From: Natronospira bacteriovora
GTDB taxonomy: Bacteria > Pseudomonadota > Gammaproteobacteria > Natronospirales > Natronospiraceae
Direction: 5' to 3'
DNA: 64,000 nucleotides
NCBI RefSeq assembly: GCF_030848495.1
Contig: NZ_JAVDDT010000006.1
Location: forward strand, 159,787 to 223,786
Shown here: positions 1-8,242 of the stretch, one piece after another
How positions within the stretch are numbered: the first letter of the stretch is position 1
How the letters are laid out: every line of letters starts with the position of its first letter
Translations under genes and position numbers: made by a program
The notes under the pieces: model-generated
The model's database searches: none
Seen by the model: only the letters and a program-made list of their open reading frames with translations
Told to the model about the DNA's origin: nothing

Positions 1-401
1 GGCAGATGCTCGTTCAACCAGTCTTCGATCTGCTCGCGACTGAGCCGCCCACTGCGAACCGCCACCGTGCGACCACGGGCATCGAACAGCACCAAAGTGA
101 CGGCATCCACATCATGGTTGTCGGCGAAGCGCTGGCCTCGGGGGGTATTCAGATCGGCCACCAAATAAAGCATGGCCTCGGGTTGACGCTGACGCACACC
201 ATCCAGTGCCTCCATCAATTCCACGCTCTCGACGAAATTGTGGTCATGCACCAAAACCACCGCACGCTCACCGCCACCAATCTGGGTCAGATCGGTATCA
301 AAACCCGGCGGCAGCATCCGCAGCAGTACCCAGGCCAGTGCAAGCAGGGCCAGGAGAACGATGAGCACCTGGATCATTTTCTTCATGCGCGACTGCGCCA
401 T
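1..401 (-). CDS. Membrane-anchored thioredoxin-fold protein (3' end cut by window edge)
   Basis: The reading frame starts at an ATG at 401 behind a good ribosome site (GAGGAGTGAAC) and runs off the left edge without a stop, so only about 133 residues are visible. Residues 8-28 form one hydrophobic N-terminal segment, a signal anchor. The rest has the alternating strand/helix pattern of a thioredoxin-like domain, with a segment near residue 48 (VVLVHDHNF) where thioredoxins usually carry CxxC; no cysteine is present there, so a redox role is unlikely. A later ATG at 386 is an alternative start. It is divergent from rlmM. Function unknown; the fold assignment is inference from pattern. Confidence 0.6.
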   Translation of the reverse strand, partial: MAQSRMKKMIQVLIVLLALLALAWVLLRMLPPGFDTDLTQIGGGERAVVLVHDHNFVESVELMEALDGVRQRQPEAMLYLVADLNTPRGQRFADNHDVDAVTLVLFDARGRTVAVRSGRLSREQIEDWLNEHL

Positions 402-486
402 GTTCACTCCTCATGGCCGATCGGGATGGATATCATCAGTTTGTCGAGACTCCAGAACAATGAAGTAAAGGCAAAGGAAACTCAAG

Positions 487-1578
487 ATGGGCTCAAAGCC
501 TGACAAGGCTGCCGACCTGCCTTCCTGTGACAGCTGGCTGGTGCATTGCCGTGCCGGCTACGAAGGCAACTGTGCAGCCGAACTCACTGAATACCTCCAC
601 TTGCGGGGCGTCCCCGCGGCCTACGCCATGGCCGCCAGGGGCGAGGCCTGGCTGCGCCTGGTCAATCCGATGCCGGAGAACGGCCCGGATCTGGCCACAC
701 TGGTGCCGGATGATGCGATCTTCCCGAGACAGATCATTCCGCTCTGGCGCTGGCTGGAGGCGTTGCCAACCGCGGATCGCGTCACAGCAATCATTGAGGC
801 ACTGCCCGCCGGACGGGATTTCAACGGACTCCAGATCAGTTACCCGGACAGCAATGAGGGCAAATCCCTTGGCCGCCTGATCAAACCCCTGTCGGTGGCG
901 CTGCGTCAGGGAATGAGGTCACGGGGCATCACACTTGAGCGGAACGGGGCGCCCTGCCTGCATCTGTTCTTTCCCGATGGCCGGCGGGTCAGCATCGGCC
1001 ACACGAGGGATGACCGCGAGCCGGTCGGTGGCGTCATGCGCCTGCGTATGCCCGGTGCCGCACCCAGCCGTTCCACCCTGAAGCTGGATGAAGCCTTCCG
1101 CCGCCTGATGGGGGAGGAAGAACGGGGATCCCTGCTCTCGCCCGGTCAGCGGGCAGTGGACCTGGGCGCTGCACCGGGCGGATGGACCTGGCAGATGGTT
1201 CGTCGGCACATTCACGTGACCGCCGTTGATAACGGGCCGATGGCGCCGGAGCTGATGGAATCCGGCCTGGTGACCCATGTTCGGGCCGATGGCTTTACCT
1301 GGCGCCCGGAACGGGCGGTGGACTGGCTGCTTTGCGACATCGTGGACAAGCCGGCCCGGGTGGGCCAGCGCATGAGCCGGTGGCTGGTGGAAGGCTGGAC
1401 GCGGCATGCGGTCTTCAATCTGAAACTGCCCATGAAACAGGCCTGGCCGACGGTACGTGACCTTCTGCGCCAGCTGCGGGAAGAGCTGGCGGAAAGCCGC
1501 CCCACGGTGGTCGTGCGAGCCCGCCACCTTTATCACGACCGGGAGGAAATTACCGTGATCGCCCTGGACAAGGGCTGA
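487..1578 (+). CDS. rlmM: 23S rRNA 2'-O-ribose C2498 methyltransferase RlmM
   Basis: RlmM uses S-adenosylmethionine to methylate the 2'-OH of C2498 in 23S rRNA before 50S assembly. The 363-residue length matches the family (about 366). The N-terminal half is the THUMP-like RNA-binding part. The C-terminal Rossmann domain shows the SAM motif VDLGAAPGGW near residue 223 and the acidic motif WLLCDIVDKP near residue 275, with a later conserved lysine in the NLKLPMK segment; together these give the K-D-K-type catalytic set of 2'-O methyltransferases. The start at 487 has AAGGAA eight bases upstream. It is monocistronic and divergent from the thioredoxin-fold gene. Housekeeping gene; assignment is firm. 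Confidence 0.93.
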   Translation: MGSKPDKAADLPSCDSWLVHCRAGYEGNCAAELTEYLHLRGVPAAYAMAARGEAWLRLVNPMPENGPDLATLVPDDAIFPRQIIPLWRWLEALPTADRVTAIIEALPAGRDFNGLQISYPDSNEGKSLGRLIKPLSVALRQGMRSRGITLERNGAPCLHLFFPDGRRVSIGHTRDDREPVGGVMRLRMPGAAPSRSTLKLDEAFRRLMGEEERGSLLSPGQRAVDLGAAPGGWTWQMVRRHIHVTAVDNGPMAPELMESGLVTHVRADGFTWRPERAVDWLLCDIVDKPARVGQRMSRWLVEGWTRHAVFNLKLPMKQAWPTVRDLLRQLREELAESRPTVVVRARHLYHDREEITVIALDKG

Positions 1579-1608
1579 GTCGGGGGCTGAGTCGGGGGCT
1601 GAGTCGGG
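1575..1608. repeat. 12-bp tandem repeat, about 2.9 copies
   Basis: The unit CTGAGTCGGGGG is repeated with exact 12-bp period starting at 1575, 1587 and 1599. The first copy overlaps the rlmM stop codon (TGA at 1576-1578), so each unit carries a further TGA. Most likely slippage duplication just after the gene; no function is evident. Confidence 0.8.
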
Positions 1609-1721
1609 CGGCAGAAAATCCTGCAGCTGCTACATTTGAAGTGAGGGCTGCGCTTTCCGGACACATTTCCGGACACATGGGGGCAGCTTCCTTTCGGGCC
1701 TTTTGCAAGGGGGATAGCATC

Positions 1722-2552
1722 ATGAGCACTCGAACAACCCTGTCCTTTCTCTTTCTCGCATTACTGGCCGCGCTGACGGCAGGCTGTGCGGAGGAGGCCG
1801 AGCAGAAGGGAGATTACGTGGAGGGTGCAGGGGATGCGCCGAAGACATTGGACTGTCAGCTGACGATGGGCTGGGACCCCTGGGAACCGTACCAGTACCT
1901 CACGCCCGCCGGGGACGTGGCGGGCCTGGACGTGGAACTGATCAAGGCCGCCGCCCATCACGCCGGTTGCGCCATCGTCTTCGAACAGGGCGATTTCGTG
2001 TCCCTGCTTCAGCGGCTGCGCGAGGGTGATGTGGATTTCCTACCCGGAGCGACACTGACCGAGGCCCGCCAGCAGTTTGCCTATTTCAGTCAGCCCTATC
2101 GGGAAGAAACCTTTTCCCTGTGGGTGCGGGCCGAGGATCAGGAACTGTTTGCGGATGCCAGCCTGGCCAGTCTGCTGGAGAACCGTCGCCGAGTGGGTTA
2201 CACGGAAGGCTTCATTTACGGTGAAGAAGCCGAACGCCTGATGGCGGATCCACAATACGAAGCGTTGCTGGTAAGCGCCCGAATCGGCGACCTCAATCTG
2301 CTACGTCTCATTGAGCACGATATCGACGCCTTGATCGAAGATCCCTTCGTGGCGGCTTCCATTCAGCGTCGCCTGGGGCTCAGCGACCAGGTGGTCGCAC
2401 TTGACCAGGTACTGGAAAGCGCAGAAGTCCGACTGATGTTCAGCCGTGAAAGCGTGGATGAGGAGACTGTCGAGCGCTTCAATGAAGGCCTTGAACGGGT
2501 CATTGAAGATGGCACCCGGGATCGGGTCACGGCCCGCTATCGGCGGGATTGA
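1722..2552 (+). CDS. Family 3 extracellular solute-binding lipoprotein
   Basis: A periplasmic binding protein of the amino-acid ABC transporter type (SBP_bac_3), 276 residues. The N-terminus is a lipoprotein signal with lipobox LTAGC at about residue 22, so it is predicted to be lipid-anchored. The body has the expected pattern: GWDPWEPYQY near the start of the mature domain, AGLDVELIKA, then FLPGATLTEARQQFAYFSQPY, the segment that contacts ligand in this family. I chose the ATG at 1722, where GGGGGATAG precedes it and the signal peptide begins, rather than the upstream start at 1641. No permease or ATPase gene is adjacent, so it may be an orphan receptor or a sensor-like lipoprotein. Ligand unknown. 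Confidence 0.82.
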   Translation: MSTRTTLSFLFLALLAALTAGCAEEAEQKGDYVEGAGDAPKTLDCQLTMGWDPWEPYQYLTPAGDVAGLDVELIKAAAHHAGCAIVFEQGDFVSLLQRLREGDVDFLPGATLTEARQQFAYFSQPYREETFSLWVRAEDQELFADASLASLLENRRRVGYTEGFIYGEEAERLMADPQYEALLVSARIGDLNLLRLIEHDIDALIEDPFVAASIQRRLGLSDQVVALDQVLESAEVRLMFSRESVDEETVERFNEGLERVIEDGTRDRVTARYRRD

Positions 2553-2582
2553 AACGCAACGCTCGCTGCATGGCATGGACTG

Positions 2583-2619
2583 AAAAACCGCCGCCCTTCG
2601 GGGCGGCGGTTTCTTTTTT
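2583..2619. terminator. Bidirectional intrinsic terminator
   Basis: A 10-bp perfect GC-rich stem (2587-2596 with 2601-2610) closed by a TTCG tetraloop, followed on the plus side by a T-rich tail (2610-2618) and preceded by an A-run that gives Ts on the minus strand. It lies between convergent genes ending at 2552 (+) and 2643 (-) and can serve both. Confidence 0.92.
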
Positions 2620-2642
2620 GCCGGCGTGACGGCAGACGCCGA

Positions 2643-4688
2643 TCACCAGATGTCGGCCCGCTCATCCTTGGGCAGATACATGGCGTCACCGGGCTGTACA
2701 TCGAAGGCCTCATAGAATCCCGGAATATTGCGCAGCGTGGTGTTCACCCGGAATTCACCCGGCGAATGGGGACGGGTCTGCAGGTGCTGACGCAGAGCCT
2801 CTTCACGGAACAGAATGCGCCAGATCTGTCCCCAGCCAAGGAAGAATCGCTGCTCGCCGGTGAAGCCTTCGATCACCGGTGCCTCCTGCCCTTCCAGGGA
2901 CAGTTGATAGGCGCGCCAGGCCACCCGAAGGCCGCCGTGGTCGGCAATGTTCTCACCCAGGGTCGCCTGGCCATTGATGTTGAGGCCTTCTATCGGTTCC
3001 TCGGCACTGAACTGCTCAACCAGCACCTGGGCGCGGCGCTGGAATTCCGCTTCCGAGTCCTCCGACCACCAGTCCCGCAGGTTGCCGTCTCCATCCACGC
3101 GGCGACCGGAATCATCAAAGCCATGACTGATTTCATGACCAATGACGGCCCCGATGGCCCCGTAATTGACAGCATCATCGGCATTCACATCAAAAAAGGG
3201 TGGCTGCAGGATGGCGGCCGGAAAGACGATCTCCGTCATGGACGGGGAATAGTAGGCGTTCACCGTCTGTGGCGTCATGAACCATTCATCACGATCCACT
3301 TCCTGGCCGAGGCGGTTCAGCATGCGCTGGTACTCGAAGGCCCGCGAACGCTTGTAATTGCCCACCAGCTCGCCGGCCCGAATCTCGAGGCCGTCGTAAT
3401 CACGCCATGTGTCCGGATATCCGATCTTGGTATTGAAATTGGCCAGCTTGTCCAGCGCCTCGTCACGGGTCTCGGGGCTCATCCAGGGTGTATCCCGCAG
3501 CGTTTCCTCGAAGGCCACCATGAGATTGTCCACCAGCTCGGCCATGCGCGCACTGGCTTGATCATCGTAATGACGTTCCACGTAGAGCTTGCCCAGCTGG
3601 AATCCGAGGGTGCTGTTGAGACCGCTGATGGCTCGTTCCCAACGCGGACGCTGCTCTTCGGTTCCCTGAAGGACACGGCCACGGAAATCGAAGCTGGCGT
3701 CGGAGAAGTCACTGGACAGGAGGGAGGCGTAACTGCTCAGGGCCCGCCACTGGAAGTAATCCCGCCAGATATCGATATCGGTGTCCCGGATGATTTCCGC
3801 CACCGCCGTCAGGTAATCCGGCTGACGAACCACCACGCCTTCGGCGGCATCCACGCCAAGATCAGCGATGAAGGCGGACCAGTCAAAGGCGGGGGCCAGC
3901 TCGAGCAGATCGTCGAGGGACTTCAGATTATAGGTGGCAACCGGGTCCCGGTTCTGCACCCGGGTCCAGTGATGCTCGGCCAGGCGGGTTTCCAGACGCA
4001 TGATGTTGGCGGCCGCGACCGCCGGTTCGTCGTGCCCGGCGAGAGCGAGCATTTCGGTGACATGGGCCACGTAGGCGTCGCGGATCTCGGCATTGCCATC
4101 ATCAAAATAGTAATCCCGGTCAGGGAGACCCAGGCCGGACTGATTCAGGTAGCTGATGTAGCGGTCCGAATTCTGTGCGTCCTGACGGACAAAGAAACTG
4201 AATGGATTCCCCACACCGCGGAAGGGCAGTTCGGCCATCAGTTCACGCAGCGCCTCATGGTCTTCAATGGCCGCAATATCGCCCAGCAACCCTTCGATGG
4301 GGGTCATGCCCAGGCTTTCCAGGCGCTCTTCGTCCATGTAGCTGCGATAGAAATCGCGGATCATCTGGGCGGCGGAGCCGTCCTCGACGTTCTCCTCCTC
4401 GGAGACTTCTTCCACCAGCACGCGCAAATCTCGTTCGGCCTGCTCACTGAGCTGATCGAAAGCCCCGTAACGGGCACGATCCGAGGGGATTTCCGTCTCG
4501 GCCAGCCAGCGGCCGTTGACGAAGCGGAAGAAGTCATCCTGCGGTCGCACCGAGGGATCCATGTTGTCGAGATCCACGCCCAGACCGCGCTCGACCGTCT
4601 GCTCCCCTTCGCCATCCCGCGAACCATCCTGGTCACAGGCCGCCAGCGGCAATGACACCGCCAGCAACACCATCAGGTGTCGTTTCAT
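2643..4688 (-). CDS. M13 family metallopeptidase (neprilysin/PepO-like lipoprotein)
   Basis: A 681-residue zinc endopeptidase of the neprilysin family, which cleaves peptides rather than folded proteins. The zinc site is complete: HEISH at residues 518-522 and the second motif GENIAD with the third ligand Glu579. The family N-terminal region is present (DDFFRFVNGRW near residue 51), and NAYYSPSMTEIVFPA precedes the zinc helix as expected. The signal peptide ends in a lipobox (LPLAAC, Cys18), so the enzyme is likely anchored in the envelope facing the periplasm. The C-terminus ends in IW rather than the family's usual CxxW. A GAGGTG ribosome site precedes the start at 4688. It probably finishes peptides released by the secreted proteases. 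Firm family call. Confidence 0.95.
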   Translation of the reverse strand: MKRHLMVLLAVSLPLAACDQDGSRDGEGEQTVERGLGVDLDNMDPSVRPQDDFFRFVNGRWLAETEIPSDRARYGAFDQLSEQAERDLRVLVEEVSEEENVEDGSAAQMIRDFYRSYMDEERLESLGMTPIEGLLGDIAAIEDHEALRELMAELPFRGVGNPFSFFVRQDAQNSDRYISYLNQSGLGLPDRDYYFDDGNAEIRDAYVAHVTEMLALAGHDEPAVAAANIMRLETRLAEHHWTRVQNRDPVATYNLKSLDDLLELAPAFDWSAFIADLGVDAAEGVVVRQPDYLTAVAEIIRDTDIDIWRDYFQWRALSSYASLLSSDFSDASFDFRGRVLQGTEEQRPRWERAISGLNSTLGFQLGKLYVERHYDDQASARMAELVDNLMVAFEETLRDTPWMSPETRDEALDKLANFNTKIGYPDTWRDYDGLEIRAGELVGNYKRSRAFEYQRMLNRLGQEVDRDEWFMTPQTVNAYYSPSMTEIVFPAAILQPPFFDVNADDAVNYGAIGAVIGHEISHGFDDSGRRVDGDGNLRDWWSEDSEAEFQRRAQVLVEQFSAEEPIEGLNINGQATLGENIADHGGLRVAWRAYQLSLEGQEAPVIEGFTGEQRFFLGWGQIWRILFREEALRQHLQTRPHSPGEFRVNTTLRNIPGFYEAFDVQPGDAMYLPKDERADIW

Positions 4689-4885
4689 GAGTTCACCTCT
4701 TTGGCTTGTTTAATGTCACAGCGCCCCCACGCCGTGACCATGATCAGCAACGGCAGGAACACAGATTGATGGAAATATCGGAAATCTCTGACCACCGACT
4801 GGGTATCGGGTTCAGAATGGACGATGGACGGACCCCGTCAGCTCATTACCCGCTCACTCCGGACACAGCCACCCTGGCCGCCCTT

Positions 4886-5296
4886 CTAGCTCAGCCAGTC
4901 GTCGATGAAACGTTCAAGGTCATCATAGGTGTAGTTCTCGAACCAGATGTAACGAAGGCCGATACGGAAACGGTCATCGTCATCCGGGCGGGCCGCCACC
5001 ACGCGGCAACGGGCATCCACATCCGAATAACGGCCGTCCTTCAGGGGCAGTTGCATCTGCACCCGCAGTTCCTCGCCCTGGAAACGACCTTCCAGCGCCG
5101 ACTCCGGCAACAATTTCGCGGCCGTCGCCATGTTGCACAGAATCTGCAGACCGGTCAGGGAGATGTCCAATGCCAGGGCCGGATGAGCGTGCCCCTGGGC
5201 ATCCAGCACCTTGACCGGATGCTGGGTATCAATGCGTTCAAAAACCCGACGATCGCTGTTGCCACCGTTCCGCGGGGTCTTTTCCAGTTCAGCCAT
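4886..5296 (-). CDS. PilZ domain protein (c-di-GMP receptor)
   Basis: A 136-residue single-domain PilZ protein. Both c-di-GMP binding motifs are present: the RxxxR loop (DRRVFERI, Arg17 and Arg21) and the D-x-S-x-x-G motif (DISLTG, residues 44-49). There is no signal peptide or membrane segment, so it acts in the cytoplasm, presumably changing the activity of a partner when c-di-GMP binds. The C-terminus ends with an extended acidic/aromatic segment (WFENYTYDDLERF). It is preceded by a strong GGAGGGAGG ribosome site. Its partner is unknown; its neighbours (an M13 peptidase and msrA) do not suggest one. Confidence 0.88.
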   Translation of the reverse strand: MAELEKTPRNGGNSDRRVFERIDTQHPVKVLDAQGHAHPALALDISLTGLQILCNMATAAKLLPESALEGRFQGEELRVQMQLPLKDGRYSDVDARCRVVAARPDDDDRFRIGLRYIWFENYTYDDLERFIDDWLS

Positions 5297-5425
5297 CGCT
5301 GCCTCCCTCCAATGCCTTGCTGGCTACCGTGAACCGGCGGTCTCCCCCTGGTGACATGCCCGTGTTCACTGTCCTGCTCCCTCCATCATTCACGATTGCA
5401 GCGACGTCCGAACGACACTGCCGCT

Positions 5426-5902
5426 TCAGATGGCACAACTCGACAGACCTTTCTTCTCCAGATAACGCTGATGATACTCTTCTGCCCGATAGAATGTGGA
5501 GGCGGCCGTGATTTCGGTCACGATGGGGCGCGGATACCGCCCCGAAGCGTCCAGCGCCGCCCGAGAGGCCTCGGCCTCCGCCTGCTGCTCCGGATCGTGG
5601 TAGAAGATCGCGGAGCGATACTGGGTCCCCACATCCGGCCCCTGCCGATTGAGGCTGGTGGGGTCGTGCATCTCCCAGAAGACCGCCAGCAGTTCCGGAT
5701 AGCTCACCTTATCCGAATCATAGACTATCTGAACGACCTCCGCGTGTCCGGTGCGGCCGCTGCACACATCTTCATAGCTGGGATTCTGGTAATCTCCTCC
5801 CAGATAACCCACCTGGGTATCCAGTACGCCGTCGATTTCCCGGAATCGGGCCTCGACACCCCAGAAACATCCGGCACCAAAGGTTGCGGTTCTCTCTGCC
5901 AT
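5426..5902 (-). CDS. msrA: Peptide-methionine (S)-S-oxide reductase MsrA
   Basis: MsrA reduces the S epimer of methionine sulfoxide in oxidised proteins, using thioredoxin. The 158-residue protein has the catalytic GCFWG motif near residue 11 and the family blocks [16 protein letters not shown] and [25 protein letters not shown]-terminal cysteine (SSCAI) may be the resolving residue. I set the start at the ATG at 5902 (GGGAGAATG upstream); the longer upstream extension has no family similarity. No MsrB domain is fused. It is divergent from the Nramp-like gene across a 200-bp spacer. Firm. Confidence 0.95.
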   Translation of the reverse strand: MAERTATFGAGCFWGVEARFREIDGVLDTQVGYLGGDYQNPSYEDVCSGRTGHAEVVQIVYDSDKVSYPELLAVFWEMHDPTSLNRQGPDVGTQYRSAIFYHDPEQQAEAEASRAALDASGRYPRPIVTEITAASTFYRAEEYHQRYLEKKGLSSCAI

Positions 5903-6103
5903 GCTTGCATTCTCCCGATGCGATTCGGTCAAGCGTGCCGAATCTTCGCAATAGACCATTTTCGTTTGCCGGCCGTTCCGCATTCCCACCACGCTGCGGG
6001 CAAAACATTGCCGCGAGCGCTTCCGGCAGGCATATTCGACGCCCTCGCGCCATGATGCGCTGACCTGAGCCAACGCTGACCGGAACCAACATGGGGGAGA
6101 AAG

Positions 6104-7384
6104 ATGGTGGAATCAAGCCGGGCGGGGCAATATGCTTTTCTGAAAACACTGGGGCCGGGCCTGATCATGGCCGGGGCGGCCGTCGGGGTCTCTCATCTGG
6201 TACAGGCCACCCGCGCCGGGGCTGAGTATGGCTATCTGCTGATCGGGCTGGTGCTGCTCACCTGCCTGCTCAAGTTTCCCTTCCTGGAATTCGGCCCACG
6301 CTATGCGGCGGCCACCGGGGAAAGCCTGCTGGACGGTTATCGCCGCCTGGGACGCTGGGCGATCACTCTGTACGCCCTGATCACCTTTGGCACCATGTTC
6401 GTCATTCTCGCCAGCGTCACTCTGGTCACGGCCGGCCTGGCTGCCCGCATCTTCGGGCCGGGGCTTTCCACCACGGTCTGGGCGGCTCTGGTGCTGGCGG
6501 CCTGCGGGCTGATTCTCCTGCTTGGCCGCTTCCGCGGTCTGGATCTGAGCATGAAGCTGATCATGGCCGCCCTGGCCCTGATCACACTGGTGGCGGTCAC
6601 CCTGGCCCTGGCCAGCCCCGCAGCTCAGGAGGCCGCCGTGGCTGCCCCCCCGCTGGCCAGTCTCTGGAATGCGGCCGCCATTGGCTTCCTGCTGGCACTG
6701 ATGGGCTGGATGCCCATTCCACTGGATGTGGCCGCCTGGCACTCCATCTGGACTCTGGAACGGCGTCGGCAAAGTGGCCATCAGCCCAGCCTTTCACATG
6801 CCCTGCTGGATTTCCGGATCGGCTATATCGGCGCCACCCTGCTGGCCGTGGGCTTCCTGATTCTGGGCGCGGTGGTCATGTTCGGCAGCGGCAGCCGCTT
6901 CTCCGACAATGCCGTGCAGTTTTCCAGCCAGTTTGCCCAGCTCTACGGCAGTGTGCTCGGCGACTGGAGTGTGCCGGTGATTCTCGCGGCGGCACTGGTG
7001 GTCATGTTCAGCACCACCCTGGCCGTGAGTGATGCCTACCCCCGAGTGCTCAGCGCCCTCAGTAGTTTTCTGAGGCCTTCACTGGTGATTCGCGCAGCTT
7101 CCCGTCGCCTGCTGTACCTGATCTTCTTCCTGGCGATGGGGGTGGGCGCACTGAGTCTGATCAGCCTCTTCGGGAAGCGGCTCACCACCCTGATCGACTT
7201 CGCCACGACCGTGTCCTTCCTCTCCGCCCCGGTGCTGGCGTGGCTGAACTATCGCCTGGTCTGCGGTGAACACATGCCCGTCCATGCACGGCCGGGCCGC
7301 GGACTGCGGCTGCTGAGCCTGCTCGGCATCGTTTTTCTGTGTGCTTTTTGCGCCGTCTGGCTGGGCTGGCGGCTCATGGCGTAA
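6104..7384 (+). CDS. Nramp-family transporter, divergent (metal-ligand motifs replaced)
   Basis: A 426-residue polytopic inner-membrane protein with about 11 hydrophobic segments. The start [20 protein letters not shown] and the following RAGAEYGY match the first transmembrane helix of Nramp divalent-metal/proton symporters. The canonical ligand motif DPGN is replaced by GVSH, and the helix-6 MPHN motif by MPIP. Known Nramp proteins use the Asp and Asn of DPGN and the Met of MPHN to bind metal, so this protein probably carries another substrate, carries metal differently, or moves Mg2+ as reported for some divergent relatives. The ribosome site GGGGAGAAAG is strong. It appears monocistronic. 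Substrate unknown. Confidence 0.8.
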   Translation: MVESSRAGQYAFLKTLGPGLIMAGAAVGVSHLVQATRAGAEYGYLLIGLVLLTCLLKFPFLEFGPRYAAATGESLLDGYRRLGRWAITLYALITFGTMFVILASVTLVTAGLAARIFGPGLSTTVWAALVLAACGLILLLGRFRGLDLSMKLIMAALALITLVAVTLALASPAAQEAAVAAPPLASLWNAAAIGFLLALMGWMPIPLDVAAWHSIWTLERRRQSGHQPSLSHALLDFRIGYIGATLLAVGFLILGAVVMFGSGSRFSDNAVQFSSQFAQLYGSVLGDWSVPVILAAALVVMFSTTLAVSDAYPRVLSALSSFLRPSLVIRAASRRLLYLIFFLAMGVGALSLISLFGKRLTTLIDFATTVSFLSAPVLAWLNYRLVCGEHMPVHARPGRGLRLLSLLGIVFLCAFCAVWLGWRLMA

Positions 7385-7428
7385 GGCGGGAAGGGAAGGA
7401 ACGGTATCGGGCATGACCGGGACGCGGG

Positions 7429-7680
7429 TCAGGCACCGCCCAGGCGATCCAGCAGGCGGGCAAGACGTCGCAACGGTTCCAGCAGGGAAAAGGCATGCAG
7501 GGCAAGGCCGATGGCCCAGAGCAGAGCCAGCCAGAGCGAAGGCATGCGGTCACTCTGGATCAGCCAGTCCATCAACAGCACGGCCGGAACCGTGAGCAGA
7601 AACAGGCCCAGGTGGATATAGAAATCCCTTCGACCGCGTCGGCGGGCTTCTGCCTGCCTGTAGGGGTTATCCATGCTCAT
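7429..7680 (-). CDS. 2TM-domain small membrane protein
   Basis: An 83-residue protein with a basic N-terminus (RQAEARRRGRRDFYIHLG) followed by two hydrophobic helices (residues 24-41 and 49-66). This matches the widespread 2TM domain of unknown function, which also occurs as a stand-alone protein. No catalytic residues are visible. It lies between the Nramp-like gene (convergent side) and a small periplasmic protein on the same strand. The ribosome site is weak; a second in-frame ATG two codons in is an alternative. Function unknown. Confidence 0.6.
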   Translation of the reverse strand: MSMDNPYRQAEARRRGRRDFYIHLGLFLLTVPAVLLMDWLIQSDRMPSLWLALLWAIGLALHAFSLLEPLRRLARLLDRLGGA

Positions 7681-7757
7681 ACGCCCGGCCGATCATTGAA
7701 CAAGGGGAAGGACGCACCTGACATCGACTCGCGAGCCGATGCCAGGTTGCGGGATCG

Positions 7758-8012
7758 TCACTGGCCGCCACTCTCGATCAGGCCCAGTGCCTGATCCAAC
7801 ACGGCAATGGCCTGATCGTGATCGCCGGCCTCATGATAGGCCTTGCCCTGATCACGAAGGGCCTCGATCTCTTCGACGGTCTGCTCATCCAGCCCCATTT
7901 CCTCCGCCATCGCCAGCGACTCATCGATCATGTCGACATAGGCGGGACAGGTATGTGCCCAGGCAAGCGTTGGCGCGAGAACGAGAACGAACATCAGGAG
8001 CAGCTTCTTCAT
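7758..8012 (-). CDS. Small periplasmic TPR-like helical protein
   Basis: An 84-residue protein with a clear Sec signal peptide (MKKLLLMFVLVLAPTLAWAH, cleavage after AWA). The mature part is two to three amphipathic helices with a tetratricopeptide-like stretch (GKAYHEAGDHDQAIAVLDQAL) near the C-terminus. I start at the ATG at 8012, because the upstream extension reads as non-coding and the signal begins here. It is divergent from the universal stress gene, and the FNR box between them could also influence it. No enzymatic motif; function unknown. Confidence 0.6.
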   Translation of the reverse strand: MKKLLLMFVLVLAPTLAWAHTCPAYVDMIDESLAMAEEMGLDEQTVEEIEALRDQGKAYHEAGDHDQAIAVLDQALGLIESGGQ

Positions 8013-8129
8013 ATGAACCTCCGGTTGGTGCGTCGGACAAGACTCAGGGTGACATTCCGCTGCCATGGCGACAAGTCGCGCCCCGCCTTGACCCCGTCAC
8101 CCTCCCGGCGTTGACGCTCGGCGGGTACC

Positions 8130-8143
8130 TTGATACAGATCAA
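8130..8143. promoter_or_regulatory. FNR/ANR box
   Basis: TTGATACAGATCAA is an exact match to the FNR-family consensus TTGAT-N4-ATCAA. Its centre lies about 41 bp upstream of the start site predicted from the -10 hexamer at 8165, the class II activator position. It should activate the downstream universal stress gene when oxygen is low. Confidence 0.8.
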
Positions 8144-8164
8144 TCGCTTTCGGTGATTAAGGCC

Positions 8165-8170
8165 TATTAT
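8165..8170 (+). promoter_or_regulatory. -10 element of the usp promoter
   Basis: TATTAT at 8165-8170 is a good sigma-70 -10 hexamer. No good -35 is seen at the right distance because the FNR box covers that region, as expected for a class II FNR-dependent promoter. The predicted start site near 8177 leaves a leader of about 65 nt. Confidence 0.6.
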
Positions 8171-8242
8171 GGAACAGGAAAGCGGGGAATTCCCTGATTG
8201 CCCCCTTCGGCGTTTGCGCAGTCGCAACATTGGAGCAGAACA

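Noticed and set aside
6..503. A 165-residue plus-strand frame at the left edge
   Set aside because: It is antisense to the membrane-anchored thioredoxin-fold gene, which has a better ribosome site, signal anchor and composition.
2766..4655. A 629-residue plus-strand frame opposite the M13 peptidase
   Set aside because: It is the antisense of a clear zinc peptidase with complete motifs; no family pattern or ribosome site.
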